A DNA stretch of 64,000 nucleotides from positions 806,001-870,000 of the forward strand of contig NZ_CVLB01000001.1 of NCBI RefSeq assembly GCF_001049755.1. Reading direction: 5' to 3'. Below the pieces are notes generated by a model, which saw only the letters and a program-made list of their open reading frames with translations, had not been told where the DNA came from and did no database searches. Made by a program: the position numbers and the translations under genes. Positions within the stretch are counted from its first letter, which is position 1. Each line of letters opens with the position of its first letter. Source of the DNA: Brachyspira suanatina. GTDB taxonomy: Bacteria > Spirochaetota > Brachyspiria > Brachyspirales > Brachyspiraceae. This document shows positions 8,162 to 17,702 of this stretch, in pieces.

Positions 8162-9070
8162 ATGATAAAAGATTTTTTTTATTTTATAGTTATTATACTA
8201 TCTAAAACTATAATAGATTTATTTAGATCATTTGGAAGTATTATAATATTCGGATTTATTTTATATGTTCTTTCTTCTGTCACTAGAAGAATATTTGCTA
8301 AAACTTTAGGTTCTAAGACAGAAGTTTATATCACAGGCTGGATTGGTACTCCTATACATGAACTTTCACATGCTTTATTCTGCTTATTATTCAGACATAA
8401 AATTAATGATATAAAGTTATTTAATACAAAATCTGATACTATAGGATATGTGCTTCATAGTTATGATTCAAGAAGCTGGTATCAGCAAATGGGTAATTTT
8501 TTTATAGGGGTAGGGCCGATTATTATTGGAACTTTGATAGTTTATTTACTATTTATATTATTAGCTCCTGAATTAAAAAATAATGTATTTGAAATACCTG
8601 TCATTAAATATAAACAAGTATTTAATTCAGATATACTTTCAATATTCTACTATACAATATCAAATATATTTGTATACACTTATAATATTTTTGTGAATAT
8701 AATAAAGAATGTTATAGAATATTCTTCTTTTAAAAATATTACTTTTTGGATATTTTTGTATTTCTCAATAGCAATAGCTTCTCATATGGAGTTAAGTCCT
8801 GCTGATATTTCACATGCTTCAAAAGGTATTATAGTTATATTTGCTTTATCATTGATATTAAATACTTTATTTATAATAATGAAAGTATTTTTTAAATTGG
8901 ATATTCCTATTTTTATAAATCAGTTTTTTAATAGAATTTTAGAAACATATAATATGCTGTTAATATTTTCAGCCATAATATCATTATTCAATTTTCTTAT
9001 ATCATATATAATTTTGACGCCTATTAATTTAATAAAAAATGGCAGTTTAATTAATCCATTTACTAGCTGA
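8162..9070 (+). CDS. Integral membrane metallopeptidase-like protein (M50-like HExxH)
   Basis: The 302-residue protein has about six hydrophobic helices. The motif HELSH at residues 66-70, in a helix that continues ALFCLLF, matches the HExxH zinc site of membrane-embedded M50 (site-2 protease-like) peptidases. A later PADISHASKG segment (about residue 219) could supply the third ligand, but the usual LDxxP/NxxPxxxLDG motif is not visible, so catalytic activity is unproven. No PDZ domain is present. The start has no strong Shine-Dalgarno site. The gene converges with csrA, and no terminator hairpin is obvious in the 94 bases between them. Confidence 0.6.
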   Translation: MIKDFFYFIVIILSKTIIDLFRSFGSIIIFGFILYVLSSVTRRIFAKTLGSKTEVYITGWIGTPIHELSHALFCLLFRHKINDIKLFNTKSDTIGYVLHSYDSRSWYQQMGNFFIGVGPIIIGTLIVYLLFILLAPELKNNVFEIPVIKYKQVFNSDILSIFYYTISNIFVYTYNIFVNIIKNVIEYSSFKNITFWIFLYFSIAIASHMELSPADISHASKGIIVIFALSLILNTLFIIMKVFFKLDIPIFINQFFNRILETYNMLLIFSAIISLFNFLISYIILTPINLIKNGSLINPFTS

Positions 9071-9164
9071 TTATAATATTATTTATTCTGATTTCAAAAC
9101 ATAAATATAATTAATATTAGATTTTAGAATAGTTTTAAGAAAAAAATAAGATTATATTTAATTA

Positions 9165-9410
9165 TTATTTTTTACCAAATTTATTTTTAACAAAATTACT
9201 TAAAATATTCAATTTATCAGCAGTAGCTTCTTTTGATGCCTCTAAGTTTTGGCTTTCTATTTCTTCATAAACTTCTTTTCTGAATATTTTTACATTTTTA
9301 GGAGCATTAATACCTAGTTTTATTTGATCGCCTCGTATATCTACGAGCATTATTTCTATATTATCTCCTATTACTATGCTTTGATTAATTTTCCTAGAAA
9401 GTACAAGCAT
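9165..9410 (-). CDS. csrA: Carbon storage regulator CsrA (translational repressor)
   Basis: The 81-residue product begins [20 protein letters not shown] and contains [24 protein letters not shown], the full core of CsrA. CsrA is a dimeric RNA-binding protein that blocks translation at GGA motifs. The C-terminal tail of about 20 residues is longer than in E. coli CsrA. It lies two bases after fliW, and its AAGGAG site lies within the end of fliW. In bacteria with this gene pair, FliW binds and antagonises CsrA so that flagellin translation follows hook completion. The gene order here fits that switch. Confidence 0.97.
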   Translation of the reverse strand: MLVLSRKINQSIVIGDNIEIMLVDIRGDQIKLGINAPKNVKIFRKEVYEEIESQNLEASKEATADKLNILSNFVKNKFGKK

Positions 9411-9412
9411 TG

Positions 9413-9889
9413 TTATGAACTCCTTTCTTCTGTATTACCATTTTCTGAAGAATCATTATCTTCTAAAAGAATTGAATGTCTGGTTGTATATTTATCACCT
9501 GAAACGGTACATTGTTTAGCTTTGTGATTTTTGATATTAAAAACTACAGGCGCCACTAGATTAGCACTCATAGATTTAAAATCACTATTAGGAATGCTGA
9601 CAATAGTAAGCAGGTATAAATCTTCATTATTCTCTATACCTAAATATTTTATATCATCATCATGTACATCAGGTTCATAATTTTTAAATATCAAAAATGG
9701 ATCTATAAGTATAAAGCATACATTTTTATCATCTTTAGATTGAAGTATTTTAAAAGTTCCTTCCTCGTCCATATTGAGGAGATAAAATTCATCATAGGCC
9801 TCAAATGCTAATATAGTACCATTTAAGTGGTATAATGAATCATCTGAAACTTCTATTTTTCCTAGTATCCTAGATTCTATTTCCGGCAT
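9413..9889 (-). CDS. fliW: Flagellar assembly factor FliW
   Basis: The 158-residue protein matches FliW in length and pattern. It has an N-terminal strand with [17 protein letters not shown], an [11 protein letters not shown] segment and a central LLTIVSIP motif followed by [11 protein letters not shown]. FliW binds flagellin and CsrA alternately, acting as a checkpoint in filament assembly. About 20 polar residues at the C-terminus (rich in Glu and Ser) extend beyond the core. It is preceded by GGAAAT and sits between flgL and csrA, forming a three-gene minus-strand operon. Confidence 0.95.
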   Translation of the reverse strand: MPEIESRILGKIEVSDDSLYHLNGTILAFEAYDEFYLLNMDEEGTFKILQSKDDKNVCFILIDPFLIFKNYEPDVHDDDIKYLGIENNEDLYLLTIVSIPNSDFKSMSANLVAPVVFNIKNHKAKQCTVSGDKYTTRHSILLEDNDSSENGNTEERSS

Positions 9890-9959
9890 ATAATTATTTC
9901 CTTTTATACAATTAATAATATTTTATATTGTCAGCATTTTATTTCTTATCTTAATTTTA

Positions 9960-11213
9960 TTATCTTAAATAATCCATAAGAGTTCTGCCTAATAATCTTC
10001 CTGCTGTTTGTAATGAAGCATTATGAGCATATTGCCACATATTGAAATTAACAATTTCTTCAGCATAGTCTATATTTTCATTTTTAGCCAAAGCTTCTTC
10101 AATAGCCAATTTCTGATCTTCAAAACTAGCATAACCCATATCAAGTCTTGTAACTTTAGAAGATGCATTAGCCTGAACAGTAGCAACATTATCCAAAGAA
10201 CTATCTATATAACCTAAAGCTTCGCTTCCTATAGCTCTTACATCATCATTAAGCATAGCATCTCTTAAATAAATAAGAGTTTCAAATACGCTTTTTCCTG
10301 TAACTAAAGCACTAGGTTCATAGTTGTTTTCAGGATTATTAGCAGCTCCAGCTCTTACTAAACCTATATCTTGTAAAACTGTACCACCGGCTAAATCTTG
10401 TAAAAGTATTTTATGAGGAGAGCCTGTTTTTAATTGTATAACTTTTTCTCCGCCTCTTAAATCACCTATACTGGCACTTACATTTCCATTAGCATCATTT
10501 ATTCTTTGAACTATAGCTTCAATATTATCGCCTTGTTTAATATTTACAACCATATCATCTATCATAATATCCTGGTCTTCAGCAGCAATATAAGTTGATG
10601 CATCAGTTGTAGATATTATTTCCATATCAGTTCCCCAGAAAGCATAATTACCTGGAGTTGCTACATTAATAACTTGTCCGTTTTCTATTTCTCTGTTCTG
10701 AGCATTTCCATCACCTTCATATATAACAGATTTTACTATAGAACGTCCTGCTTTTTCATCATGTCCATAAAGTGCTCTGAAAGGTGCTGTTTTAATGCTT
10801 GTTCCTGAGAATATATACTCGCCTTTGCTCTGAGTTTTTGATATGTCGTATATTCTCTCTATCATTTCTTCCACTTCCATAGCCATTTTTGCTCTGTCAT
10901 CTGCTCCGTAAGTACTATTTGCACCTTGAACTGCTAAATCTCTTGCTCTATTCAAAGCCTGAGTGATAGCTGACATAGAATCATGTGCTACGCTCAATTT
11001 TTCTTTTCCATCAACTATATTGCTTTGATATCTGTCTACTGAAGACATTCTAGTTCTATAATATATAGAATTAATAGTTGAAGTAACATTCTGGTGAGGG
11101 TACTGCACCCTTTGACCAGTAGATAATCTAGTTTGAGAAGCTTCCATCTCATTATAGTTTCTTTTTATTGTACTAACTGTTCTATTAAATTGGGCTTGTT
11201 CAGTAACTCTCAT
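9960..11213 (-). CDS. flgL: Flagellar hook-filament junction protein FlgL (HAP3)
   Basis: The 417-residue protein has the flagellin-like N-terminal coiled-coil domain (TRLSTGQRVQYPHQN, then ARDLAVQGANSTYG) and the matching C-terminal helix (NFNMWQYAHNASLQTAGRLL). The central part is a short variable domain. The length is typical for FlgL and too short for FlgK. In spirochaetes it joins hook to periplasmic filament. The start is preceded by AGGAGAT, and a TATAAT-like -10 lies on the minus strand at 11246-11251 without a good -35. flgK, often next to flgL, is not upstream; a repeat region is there instead. Confidence 0.95.
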   Translation of the reverse strand: MRVTEQAQFNRTVSTIKRNYNEMEASQTRLSTGQRVQYPHQNVTSTINSIYYRTRMSSVDRYQSNIVDGKEKLSVAHDSMSAITQALNRARDLAVQGANSTYGADDRAKMAMEVEEMIERIYDISKTQSKGEYIFSGTSIKTAPFRALYGHDEKAGRSIVKSVIYEGDGNAQNREIENGQVINVATPGNYAFWGTDMEIISTTDASTYIAAEDQDIMIDDMVVNIKQGDNIEAIVQRINDANGNVSASIGDLRGGEKVIQLKTGSPHKILLQDLAGGTVLQDIGLVRAGAANNPENNYEPSALVTGKSVFETLIYLRDAMLNDDVRAIGSEALGYIDSSLDNVATVQANASSKVTRLDMGYASFEDQKLAIEEALAKNENIDYAEEIVNFNMWQYAHNASLQTAGRLLGRTLMDYLR

Positions 11214-11300
11214 TTTTTATCTCCTGTTTTAATATAGAAATAATTATTATATCGTTTCCATTTTCGTAATAATCTAAAATTCTTTTACTATTTTTTTAGT

Positions 11301-11397
11301 ATTATTGCTAGCTATAAACTCGCTTTTAATAAGCTGACAACTTCCTTCGTCAGTTATCAGCTGCTCGTTTATAGCTTTAAAATTATCACTAATTATA
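11301..11397. repeat. Structured direct repeat, copy 1
   Basis: This 97-bp sequence recurs 265 bases away at 11566-11662 with few differences. Inside each copy GCTATAAAC (11311-11319) pairs with GTTTATAGC (11367-11375), and AGCTGACAAC pairs imperfectly with GTTATCAGCT, giving a nested hairpin like a small non-autonomous element. It occupies the region upstream of flgL. Confidence 0.75.
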
Positions 11398-11565
11398 ATT
11401 TATTTATTACATATAAATAAAAACTTCTGACAAATAACCTTATCAGACACTCAAAATTTTTATTATTGCTATGTTCGCCCACCTGTATGGTGCCTACTTG
11501 GTACGCCTGCAATGAGCAAATAAATAAATTTATTTGCTGGCTTCGGCTCACTTTTTATATTTTTT
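11398..11565. other. Spacer between the structured direct repeats
   Basis: The spacer contains a short more GC-rich stretch (about 11468-11515) and a palindrome, GCAAATAAAT/ATTTATTTGC, at 11516-11537. I see no gene. Together with the two repeats and plain AT-rich sequence at 11663-11889 it fills the 676-base gap between flgL and the methyltransferase gene. Confidence 0.45.
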
Positions 11566-11662
11566 ATTATTGCTAGCTATAAACTCGCTTTTAATAAGCT
11601 GACAACTTCCTTCGTTAGTTATCAGCTGCTCATTTATAGCTTTAAAATTAGCATTAATTATA
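11566..11662. repeat. Structured direct repeat, copy 2
   Basis: This is the second copy of the 97-bp repeat at 11301-11397, in the same orientation. Differences are a few single bases in the loop and right arm (for example CGTCAG to CGTTAG). A 63-codon minus-strand frame covers it but lacks a start site, and it is not supported by the way the copies vary. Confidence 0.75.
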
Positions 11663-11889
11663 GCATTTAAATTTTTATTATTTTTATAACAATAATAAAA
11701 ACTATTCTTATTTATCGGAATATAAATTATAAAAAACATTTATGCATATATTAAATTCATATACGAAGAAATTATATTTCTGTTAATACTATACCTAAAA
11801 CGAATATAATACAGATGAAAGTATTATGAAGTATTTTGATAGTTTTGCTTATATATTGGCAAAAAGAAAAGGTAAGTGATTATTATATA

Positions 11890-12726
11890 TTATTCTTTAG
11901 TTTTACCTATGATAGCTTGCTGACATATATCATTATATCTAGTATCTCTTTTTCTTTTTTCTATTATTACTATACCGTCATAATAATGAATAGAATATGT
12001 GCTGTCTGTAAAAGCATTTGGATATAAATCGTCTTCCTCAGTAGCCCAATAAGCATTAAGTGAGTCTATTAAATTTTTTGTGTATTCTATATATGAGTTA
12101 GGATTTTTATAACCGCCTCCGAAATTAGGCCAATATGAAGTATAAACATCTTCGCATAAATAAATTCCATCATCTTTTACATGTTCATACATCTCTTCAA
12201 AAGTAGTTATTTGCTGATTCATTCTATGTCCGCCGTCATCTATTAAAATATCTAATTTTGGAATTTGGCTTTTTACTTCTTTTAAAAATTCTCTGTCATC
12301 TTGAGAGCCTATGAATATTTTTATATTATCCTGTTCAAATTGTTTGCATTTAGGGTTTCTATCTATTGCATATATGTTGACATTGGCTTCAGGGTTATTG
12401 TTTCTAAAATATTCCCTCCACATTTTTACAGCACCACCGCTGCCAACACCGATTTCCATCATATTAATATCTTTACCTCTGTATTTAGAGAAATGTCTTT
12501 CATATATATCAAAAAAAGGTAGATGTTTGAAAATAGCTTCTCCTTTATTATCCAAAAAGTAATTATGTAAATCATATTTAGATTGATCTTCATTATCATT
12601 TATGAGTATATCTCTAATAATTTCTAATTTTTTTTTATCTTCTTCGCTGTCGCTTTTGACAAGTAAGAGGTTTTTATGTTTTTTCACTCTTAATTTTTTT
12701 ATTTCATATTTTTTGCCTTTTTTCAT
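11890..12726 (-). CDS. Class I SAM-dependent methyltransferase
   Basis: The 278-residue protein has motif I in MMEIGVGSGGAVKMW (about residue 90), an acidic ribose-binding strand IYAIDRN, and LDILIDDGGH in place of motif IV. A following GIYLCEDVYTSYWPNFGG stretch resembles sugar O-methyltransferases of the macrocin/TylF-like and cephalosporin hydroxylase-like group that act on glycans or secondary metabolites. It should bind S-adenosylmethionine in the cytosol; the acceptor is unknown. The N-terminal 45 residues are very basic and specific to this protein. GGGAAAT precedes the start. Glycosyltransferase genes within 5 kb make a surface-glycan role possible but unproven. Confidence 0.75.
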   Translation of the reverse strand: MKKGKKYEIKKLRVKKHKNLLLVKSDSEEDKKKLEIIRDILINDNEDQSKYDLHNYFLDNKGEAIFKHLPFFDIYERHFSKYRGKDINMMEIGVGSGGAVKMWREYFRNNNPEANVNIYAIDRNPKCKQFEQDNIKIFIGSQDDREFLKEVKSQIPKLDILIDDGGHRMNQQITTFEEMYEHVKDDGIYLCEDVYTSYWPNFGGGYKNPNSYIEYTKNLIDSLNAYWATEEDDLYPNAFTDSTYSIHYYDGIVIIEKRKRDTRYNDICQQAIIGKTKE

Positions 12727-12981
12727 CTATTTCCCTTAAGTTAATGAATGTAATTAATATTATGTTAATTCTTTATACTATAAAATTTTAAATTGTCAAG
12801 AATGTAAAATATTATTAAAACTGAACATCCATATAATTTGTTTTTTTATTGAATTTTTTTTATATATGCATCAATATTTCATATTTAGTATATGTAAAAT
12901 AATAATTTTTGTATTGTAAAATATCTTTAAAATGTTAAAGTTTAAATATACATATTAAATTATTAAGGAGTATGAAAACTT

Positions 12982-13752
12982 ATGAGAAAAATAGTACTTT
13001 CTATTGTAATGTTTATTTTTATTGTATCTACATCATTTGCAATTGATGGAGGTTTTGAGTTTATATTAAATGTACCTGTTGGAATGAGTGTTGGTATTTA
13101 TGATTATGATTTAACTGATAGAGCTGAAAATGCTGATGTTTGGCTTAATGGTGAAATAAGAAATAATGTAGGAAGAAATAGCGGAATTGGTTTTGATATA
13201 GGTTTAACTGCTCAGCTTGGTTATATGTTTAAGTTTACTGATAATTTGGGATTAAGCGTTCTTGGTGAAGTAGGATATAGTCATGATACTTATTCTTATA
13301 TTAGTAAACTTAATAAAAACATATCATATACATATTCTTTTGAAAGTATACAGTTAGGTATACTTCCTAAATTCAATTTCTTCAATTTTGCTGTAGGAAT
13401 TGGAGGAGGTATTAAATTTCCTATGGCTGGAAACTATCATACAAAAGTAGGTTCGCTTACTGCTGATACAAAAATAGATTCAGATTATATGAAAAGAAAT
13501 TTTAAATCAGGTGTAATTCCTTATATCAAATTTACTTTTGATTATTCTATTTTCTTTACAGAAAGAATGGCATTTAATATAGGTTTATATCTAGGATATG
13601 ATTTCGGAGTAGAGCCTAATTTATATTCAATCAATGCAGATCTTCCATCAAATTGGTTAGGTAATAATGTTTTAGTAGTTGATGAAGTTAATTACTCTAG
13701 TTTTGATATAGGTTTACAATTAGGATTTAAATTCGGACCTAGAACAAAATAA
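12982..13752 (+). CDS. Predicted outer-membrane beta-barrel surface protein
   Basis: The 256-residue product has a signal peptide (MRKIVLSIVMFIFIVSTSFA, cleaved before IDG). The remainder consists of paired amphipathic strands with Gly-rich turns (GIGFDIGLTAQLGYMF, FAVGIGGGIKFP and FDIGLQLGFKFG), typical of small eight-stranded outer-membrane barrels. No specific function is recognised. AAGGAG lies 12 bases before the chosen ATG; an earlier ATG at 12972 is out of frame. The 255-base region upstream is AT-rich, with no clear regulatory site. A strong terminator follows, so the gene is monocistronic. Confidence 0.7.
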   Translation: MRKIVLSIVMFIFIVSTSFAIDGGFEFILNVPVGMSVGIYDYDLTDRAENADVWLNGEIRNNVGRNSGIGFDIGLTAQLGYMFKFTDNLGLSVLGEVGYSHDTYSYISKLNKNISYTYSFESIQLGILPKFNFFNFAVGIGGGIKFPMAGNYHTKVGSLTADTKIDSDYMKRNFKSGVIPYIKFTFDYSIFFTERMAFNIGLYLGYDFGVEPNLYSINADLPSNWLGNNVLVVDEVNYSSFDIGLQLGFKFGPRTK

Positions 13753-13790
13753 AACAAAATAAAATATTATAATTATTGAATAATAAAAAG

Positions 13791-13829
13791 AAATAGTTTA
13801 TCTTTATTAAAGATGACTATTTCTTTTTT
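13791..13829 (+). terminator. Terminator of the outer-membrane protein gene
   Basis: AAATAGT (13791-13797) pairs with ACTATTT (13816-13822), with an inner ATCTTTA/AAAGAT stem. A run of T follows immediately. Confidence 0.85.
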
Positions 13830-13859
13830 ATTTTTTAATGTTTAGAGCAGGTTTAAATT

Positions 13860-14462
13860 ATGAATAATAATATTAATGAAATTATAGATATAGCTAATAA
13901 CAATCAGAAAAAAGCATTTAGTATTATAAAAGATCTTGATATTGAGAACGTTTTCAAAAATATTGGTGCCAGAATTAATTTAGTTGGTTCATTGAGAATG
14001 GGACTTTTAATGAAAAATATAGATATTGATTTTCATGTTTATACCGCTGAATTAAATATAGAAAAAAGTTTTTCAGCAATATCAAAAATAGCTTCAAATA
14101 AAAAAATAAAAAAAGTTACTTATACAAATTTAATAGATACAGATGAGCATTGTATAGAATGGCATTTATTTTATCAAGACAATGATAAAGATGATAATGA
14201 AATTTGGCAGATTGATATTATTCATATTTTAGAAGGTTCTTATTATGACGGATATTTTGAAAAAGTTGCTTACGATATAATGAATATGCTTACAGAAGAA
14301 AAAAGAAATACAATATTAAAATTAAAATATGAAACTCCTGATGATATAAAAATAATGGGTATAGAATATTATAAAGCTGTTTTAAAATATCATATTACAA
14401 CCTATAAAGATTTTATCAAATGGAGAGATAAACAATTATTTAATGGTATAATAGAATTTTAA
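13860..14462 (+). CDS. Nucleotidyltransferase-fold protein, function unknown
   Basis: The 200-residue protein carries a GS at residues 43-44 followed by NIDIDFHVY (Asp 55 and 57), and a third acidic residue in WQIDIIHI near residue 119. The GS...DxD...D arrangement fits the polymerase-beta-like nucleotidyltransferase fold. There is no recognisable partner domain (HEPN, PAP or antitoxin) next to it. Its C-terminal half is helical and Lys-rich. It may be a small-molecule nucleotidyltransferase, but the substrate cannot be guessed. The upstream AGCAGGT is a fair ribosome-binding site. Confidence 0.55.
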   Translation: MNNNINEIIDIANNNQKKAFSIIKDLDIENVFKNIGARINLVGSLRMGLLMKNIDIDFHVYTAELNIEKSFSAISKIASNKKIKKVTYTNLIDTDEHCIEWHLFYQDNDKDDNEIWQIDIIHILEGSYYDGYFEKVAYDIMNMLTEEKRNTILKLKYETPDDIKIMGIEYYKAVLKYHITTYKDFIKWRDKQLFNGIIEF

Positions 14463-14528
14463 TAGTTGTATTGTAAAAATATTATTATATGATATTATAA
14501 CCTATAATTTTTTTGGATTATTTTGATT

Positions 14529-16085
14529 ATGAATAATAGTAAAACAACACTTTATATTTCTATATTTTTATTAATAATATCTATTTCTTTAACTATATTT
14601 ACAAGAGTGTATTCTTTCCCAAAAGCGGGTACAGATTTTGTAGATTTTCTCACACATTTTTATGATATGAAAAGATATTATGATAATAATTCTATGCCGG
14701 TAGTAGGTGCTAGATTTCAAATGGGACCGCTTACTGAAGAAGTAGCTCCACGTGTACCGGGCGGATTTTTTTATTTACATTATTTAACTTGCTATAAATT
14801 AGCTAGTGAAAATATAGAGTTAACGAGAGTGTTTAATTTTATTACAATGTTTTTACCGGCAGTAATATTTTTATTATGGGTTTATAAAAGATTTGGTATA
14901 TCTATAATGTCAATATTATCTGTATTAACATTGTTTAATATATATTTTGTATATACCAATAATATATTTTATAATCCTAATATAACGCTTTCATTATCTT
15001 TTCTTCTAATACCATTACTTGGAGAATATATTATAGGTGATAAACCATATATTCCAGCTATGATGTTTTTTCCTTTATTGGCATTAATGGGGCAGGCACA
15101 CTTTGCCGTTTATTATGGAATTGTTCCTACAGTAATAGTTTATCTTATTATAAGATATAAATATACTATTAAAAATATTAAGGCTCTTGCTATGGGTGTG
15201 TTTTTAGCATTTTTGACTTATTTACCTTATTTAGTATCCGAAATAAAAAATGGTTTTTATAATACAAATAAAATGCTTAATTTTTCTGTTAATAGTGATT
15301 TAAGAAATGTATTTCCTTTTCCTCAGGTTCATTCTTTATTAATGTTTCCTACAAATGAATTTTCTGTTATGTATTCAGCTAATAATTTTGAAAAAATAAT
15401 GAATTTTTATTTGCAAAATAATCCTTTTTTTGTATTTACTTTAGCTGTGCTTATAATATCTATATTAGTAATATTAACAGCCTTTCTATATTCTGTAATA
15501 ACTTTTTTTAAATATAAAAGATATAAATTTGATATAAAAACTAATGATAAAACATTGATTTTAGTAAAGGAATTAATGTTAATTTTCTTATTATATTTTC
15601 CAGTAACTATAGCTGTAACATTTTTAGGCAGAGGTATAGCAGGTCAATTTAGATATCAATATGGAGCATTTGCTTTATCTTTTGTTCCTATGATGTATTT
15701 ACTGTATAGCTTGAAAATCAATTTAAAATATAAATATATAAATTATCTCTCTATATTTTATATATTTAGTGCTATAGCCATGACTTTTAATATAGTGGTG
15801 TTTTATAAAAATTATCAGGAGCCATATAGATGGAAAAGTTATATTGATACAGTTCAGAATATAGCTAATGATGCTAATGGTGAAAAATTTATTATAGAAA
15901 ATGGTTCACTTTATTTTAGTCAAATGGGGTTTGTTTATAATAAAAATGGATATTGGAATGAAGTTACAAATAGTGCTAATATTATTTATTATTTGGAAAA
16001 TACTAAGGATAATACAAATATTATTAATCTGCCAATAATATCAAGTAATAATATTTATATTGTTTATAAAAAAGAACAAAAATAG
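14529..16085 (+). CDS. Polytopic membrane glycosyltransferase-like protein (GT-C fold)
   Basis: The 518-residue protein has about ten to twelve hydrophobic helices. The first extracytoplasmic loop contains AGTDFVDFLTHFYDMKRYYD and then APRVPGGFF, resembling the acidic first loop of GT-C (PMT/ArnT-like) lipid-linked sugar transferases. The C-terminal 90 residues form a soluble domain. It probably transfers a sugar from a lipid carrier at the outer face of the inner membrane. The ATG at 14529 is preferred to a TTG six bases earlier; neither has a strong Shine-Dalgarno site. It converges with a GT2 gene (6-base gap). Confidence 0.5.
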   Translation: MNNSKTTLYISIFLLIISISLTIFTRVYSFPKAGTDFVDFLTHFYDMKRYYDNNSMPVVGARFQMGPLTEEVAPRVPGGFFYLHYLTCYKLASENIELTRVFNFITMFLPAVIFLLWVYKRFGISIMSILSVLTLFNIYFVYTNNIFYNPNITLSLSFLLIPLLGEYIIGDKPYIPAMMFFPLLALMGQAHFAVYYGIVPTVIVYLIIRYKYTIKNIKALAMGVFLAFLTYLPYLVSEIKNGFYNTNKMLNFSVNSDLRNVFPFPQVHSLLMFPTNEFSVMYSANNFEKIMNFYLQNNPFFVFTLAVLIISILVILTAFLYSVITFFKYKRYKFDIKTNDKTLILVKELMLIFLLYFPVTIAVTFLGRGIAGQFRYQYGAFALSFVPMMYLLYSLKINLKYKYINYLSIFYIFSAIAMTFNIVVFYKNYQEPYRWKSYIDTVQNIANDANGEKFIIENGSLYFSQMGFVYNKNGYWNEVTNSANIIYYLENTKDNTNIINLPIISSNNIYIVYKKEQK

Positions 16086-16091
16086 GTATGT

Positions 16092-16931
16092 TTATTTTTT
16101 ATTATCTTTATAAACATTTTCTTTTTTTGATATGTTAAATTTTGAAAGTATATAAACAACTCCTATCAAGAACCTTAAAAAGTACATTGATATTGAATAA
16201 ATAGGGTGTAGAAGCAGTTTTTTCCATTTTCCTTTTTCTACATATACGCCTATATAACGATAAAACATACCAAATTGTTTCTTTGTTGTTTCATCATGTC
16301 CCCATTTTTTGAAGTAATTATCAAAATTAGATGCATAATAACTTTTCTTTACTATATATTGTTTTAAAGTATGATTTTCATGATGATATAATGGTGATTT
16401 TATTATGTCAACTTGTCCTATTTCTTTTATTCTTCTGTCTATATCCCAATCTTCTGTGCCATTTAAGTTTAAATCAAAGCCGCCTATTTTTATAAATGCT
16501 TCTCTTCTAAAAAACCTTACAGCATCTATAACTGTGGCATCATAAAAAGAACGTTCAAAACTTCTTACTCTATTAAAGAAACTCTCTCCGTAAATTTTTT
16601 CTGGTATATAAATAGCCTGAACATCTTTATTATTTTCAAAAATTTCCAAACATTCTGTTATAACATTTTCTGATAAAGTCATATCTACATCTAAAAATCC
16701 TATTATTTCACCGCTTGACATTTCAGCACCATAATTTCTTTGTGCAGAACGTTCTGGGCCTTTAATAAAAGTTTTTGCTCCCAATTCTTTTGCTATTTCC
16801 ACAGTTTTGTCAGTTGAACTATTATCTACTAGTATTATTTCTGTGTCTTTATAATTAGAATTTTTTACTGCATTGATACAATCAGCAATGAAATTTTCTG
16901 AGTTTTTAGTTGTTATAATTATGCTTACCAT
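16092..16931 (-). CDS. Family 2 glycosyltransferase
   Basis: The 279-residue protein starts MVSIIITTKN and continues with IILVDNSSTDKTVEIAKELG, the GT2 nucleotide-binding core. The metal-binding site is GFLDVDM (DxD, about residue 77). A later NGTEDWDIDRRIKEIG segment supplies the acidic ED and R/K of the acceptor region. C-terminal hydrophobic helices (about residues 240-265) suggest membrane attachment. It likely builds a surface glycan from a nucleotide sugar. It has no obvious ribosome-binding site. Confidence 0.85.
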   Translation of the reverse strand: MVSIIITTKNSENFIADCINAVKNSNYKDTEIILVDNSSTDKTVEIAKELGAKTFIKGPERSAQRNYGAEMSSGEIIGFLDVDMTLSENVITECLEIFENNKDVQAIYIPEKIYGESFFNRVRSFERSFYDATVIDAVRFFRREAFIKIGGFDLNLNGTEDWDIDRRIKEIGQVDIIKSPLYHHENHTLKQYIVKKSYYASNFDNYFKKWGHDETTKKQFGMFYRYIGVYVEKGKWKKLLLHPIYSISMYFLRFLIGVVYILSKFNISKKENVYKDNKK

Positions 16932-17038
16932 TTATTTACCAATATTTATTTATGATTAATAAATAATATATTCATAATAAAAAAATAACAATATGATTTA
17001 ATTATTTTAATTTTATAAATGTTTAGATTATAATAAAA

Positions 17039-17376
17039 AGCGGAGCTATAAGCCGTATTCTGTCATTTAAGGTAAACATTTATCTGCGCATTATATCACT
17101 ACAATGCTTTAGCGAGCCACCTGAAACATAGGAAAAGGGCAATCCGTTTCTGTTTGCTCTTGCCTCTCATGGGGTTTACACTGCCATTCATGTCGCCATA
17201 AATGCGGTATGCTCTTACCATGCCTTTTCACCCTTACCAAATTGGCGGTATATTTTCTGCTGCACTTTCCATAGGCTTTCGCCTTCAAGCCGTTAGCTTG
17301 CATGAAGCCCTTTAGAGGTACGGACTTTCCTCAGTATTAGTTAATTAAATACCGCGTTTACCCACTCCGCATAGTC
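17039..17376 (-). ncRNA. rnpB: RNase P RNA
   Basis: Read on the minus strand the segment has the universal RNase P RNA landmarks. GAGGAAAGTCCG lies near the 5' end (about 17322-17334), followed by GGGCTTCATGC and the AAGGCGAAAGCC stem. The 3' part has GACAGAATACGGCTTATAG (about 17047-17066). The ends ATGCGGAG and CTCCGC can pair as helix P1. The length of about 338 nt fits bacterial type A RNase P RNA, which cleaves the 5' leader from pre-tRNA. It is much more GC-rich than its surroundings. A 64-codon frame inside it is accidental. Confidence 0.96.
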
Positions 17377-17440
17377 AATTACTCTATTATAAAACTTATA
17401 AAATGTCAATCATTATTTTTATTTAATTAAAAAATTCAAT

Positions 17441-17640
17441 ACCGCACGGTAAATAAAATAACAAATATAAATTAAGTTATAATCTGCATATTATTAATAT
17501 TAAAAATACTTTCTTAATCGTGCGTTTAGTTAATTATAAATCTAATCAAAACTTGGGCGGGCATGCTTTTTTTATTTGAAGCATTAAGGAAATAAAGATT
17601 AAAATTTAAAATGAAATAATAGAGATATAGAGCGGGGTGT
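17441..17640. repeat. Modular palindromic intergenic repeat, locus 3 (truncated)
   Basis: ACCGCACG (17441-17448) and CGTGCGTT (17519-17526) bound one module. CTTGGGCGGGC follows 25 bases later (17552) and GAGCGGGG 70 bases after that (17630). The right hairpin arm is missing, and the sequence runs straight into the promoter of the next gene. This fills the 326-base gap between rnpB and the nuclease gene. Confidence 0.75.
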
Positions 17641-17668
17641 GTAAATAATTTTTTTAATATTAAATTAA

Positions 17669-17696
17669 TTGATTTTTTATTTTTGTTTATTATAAT
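17669..17696 (+). promoter_or_regulatory. Promoter producing an apparently leaderless mRNA
   Basis: TTGATT (17669-17674) and TATAAT (17691-17696) are 16 bases apart. The ATG of the next gene begins exactly six bases after the -10, where transcription would normally start. No Shine-Dalgarno site is present. Confidence 0.65.
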
Positions 17697-17702
17697 CAAT
17701 AT

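Noticed and set aside
11468-11545. A possible tRNA because of local GC content
   Set aside because: Arms could not be folded into a cloverleaf and no anticodon stem is seen.
11548-11739. A 63-codon minus-strand frame over the second direct repeat
   Set aside because: It has no start signal, and nested inverted repeats account for the sequence.
17109-17303. A 64-codon minus-strand reading frame
   Set aside because: It lies wholly inside RNase P RNA, whose conserved landmarks explain the sequence.
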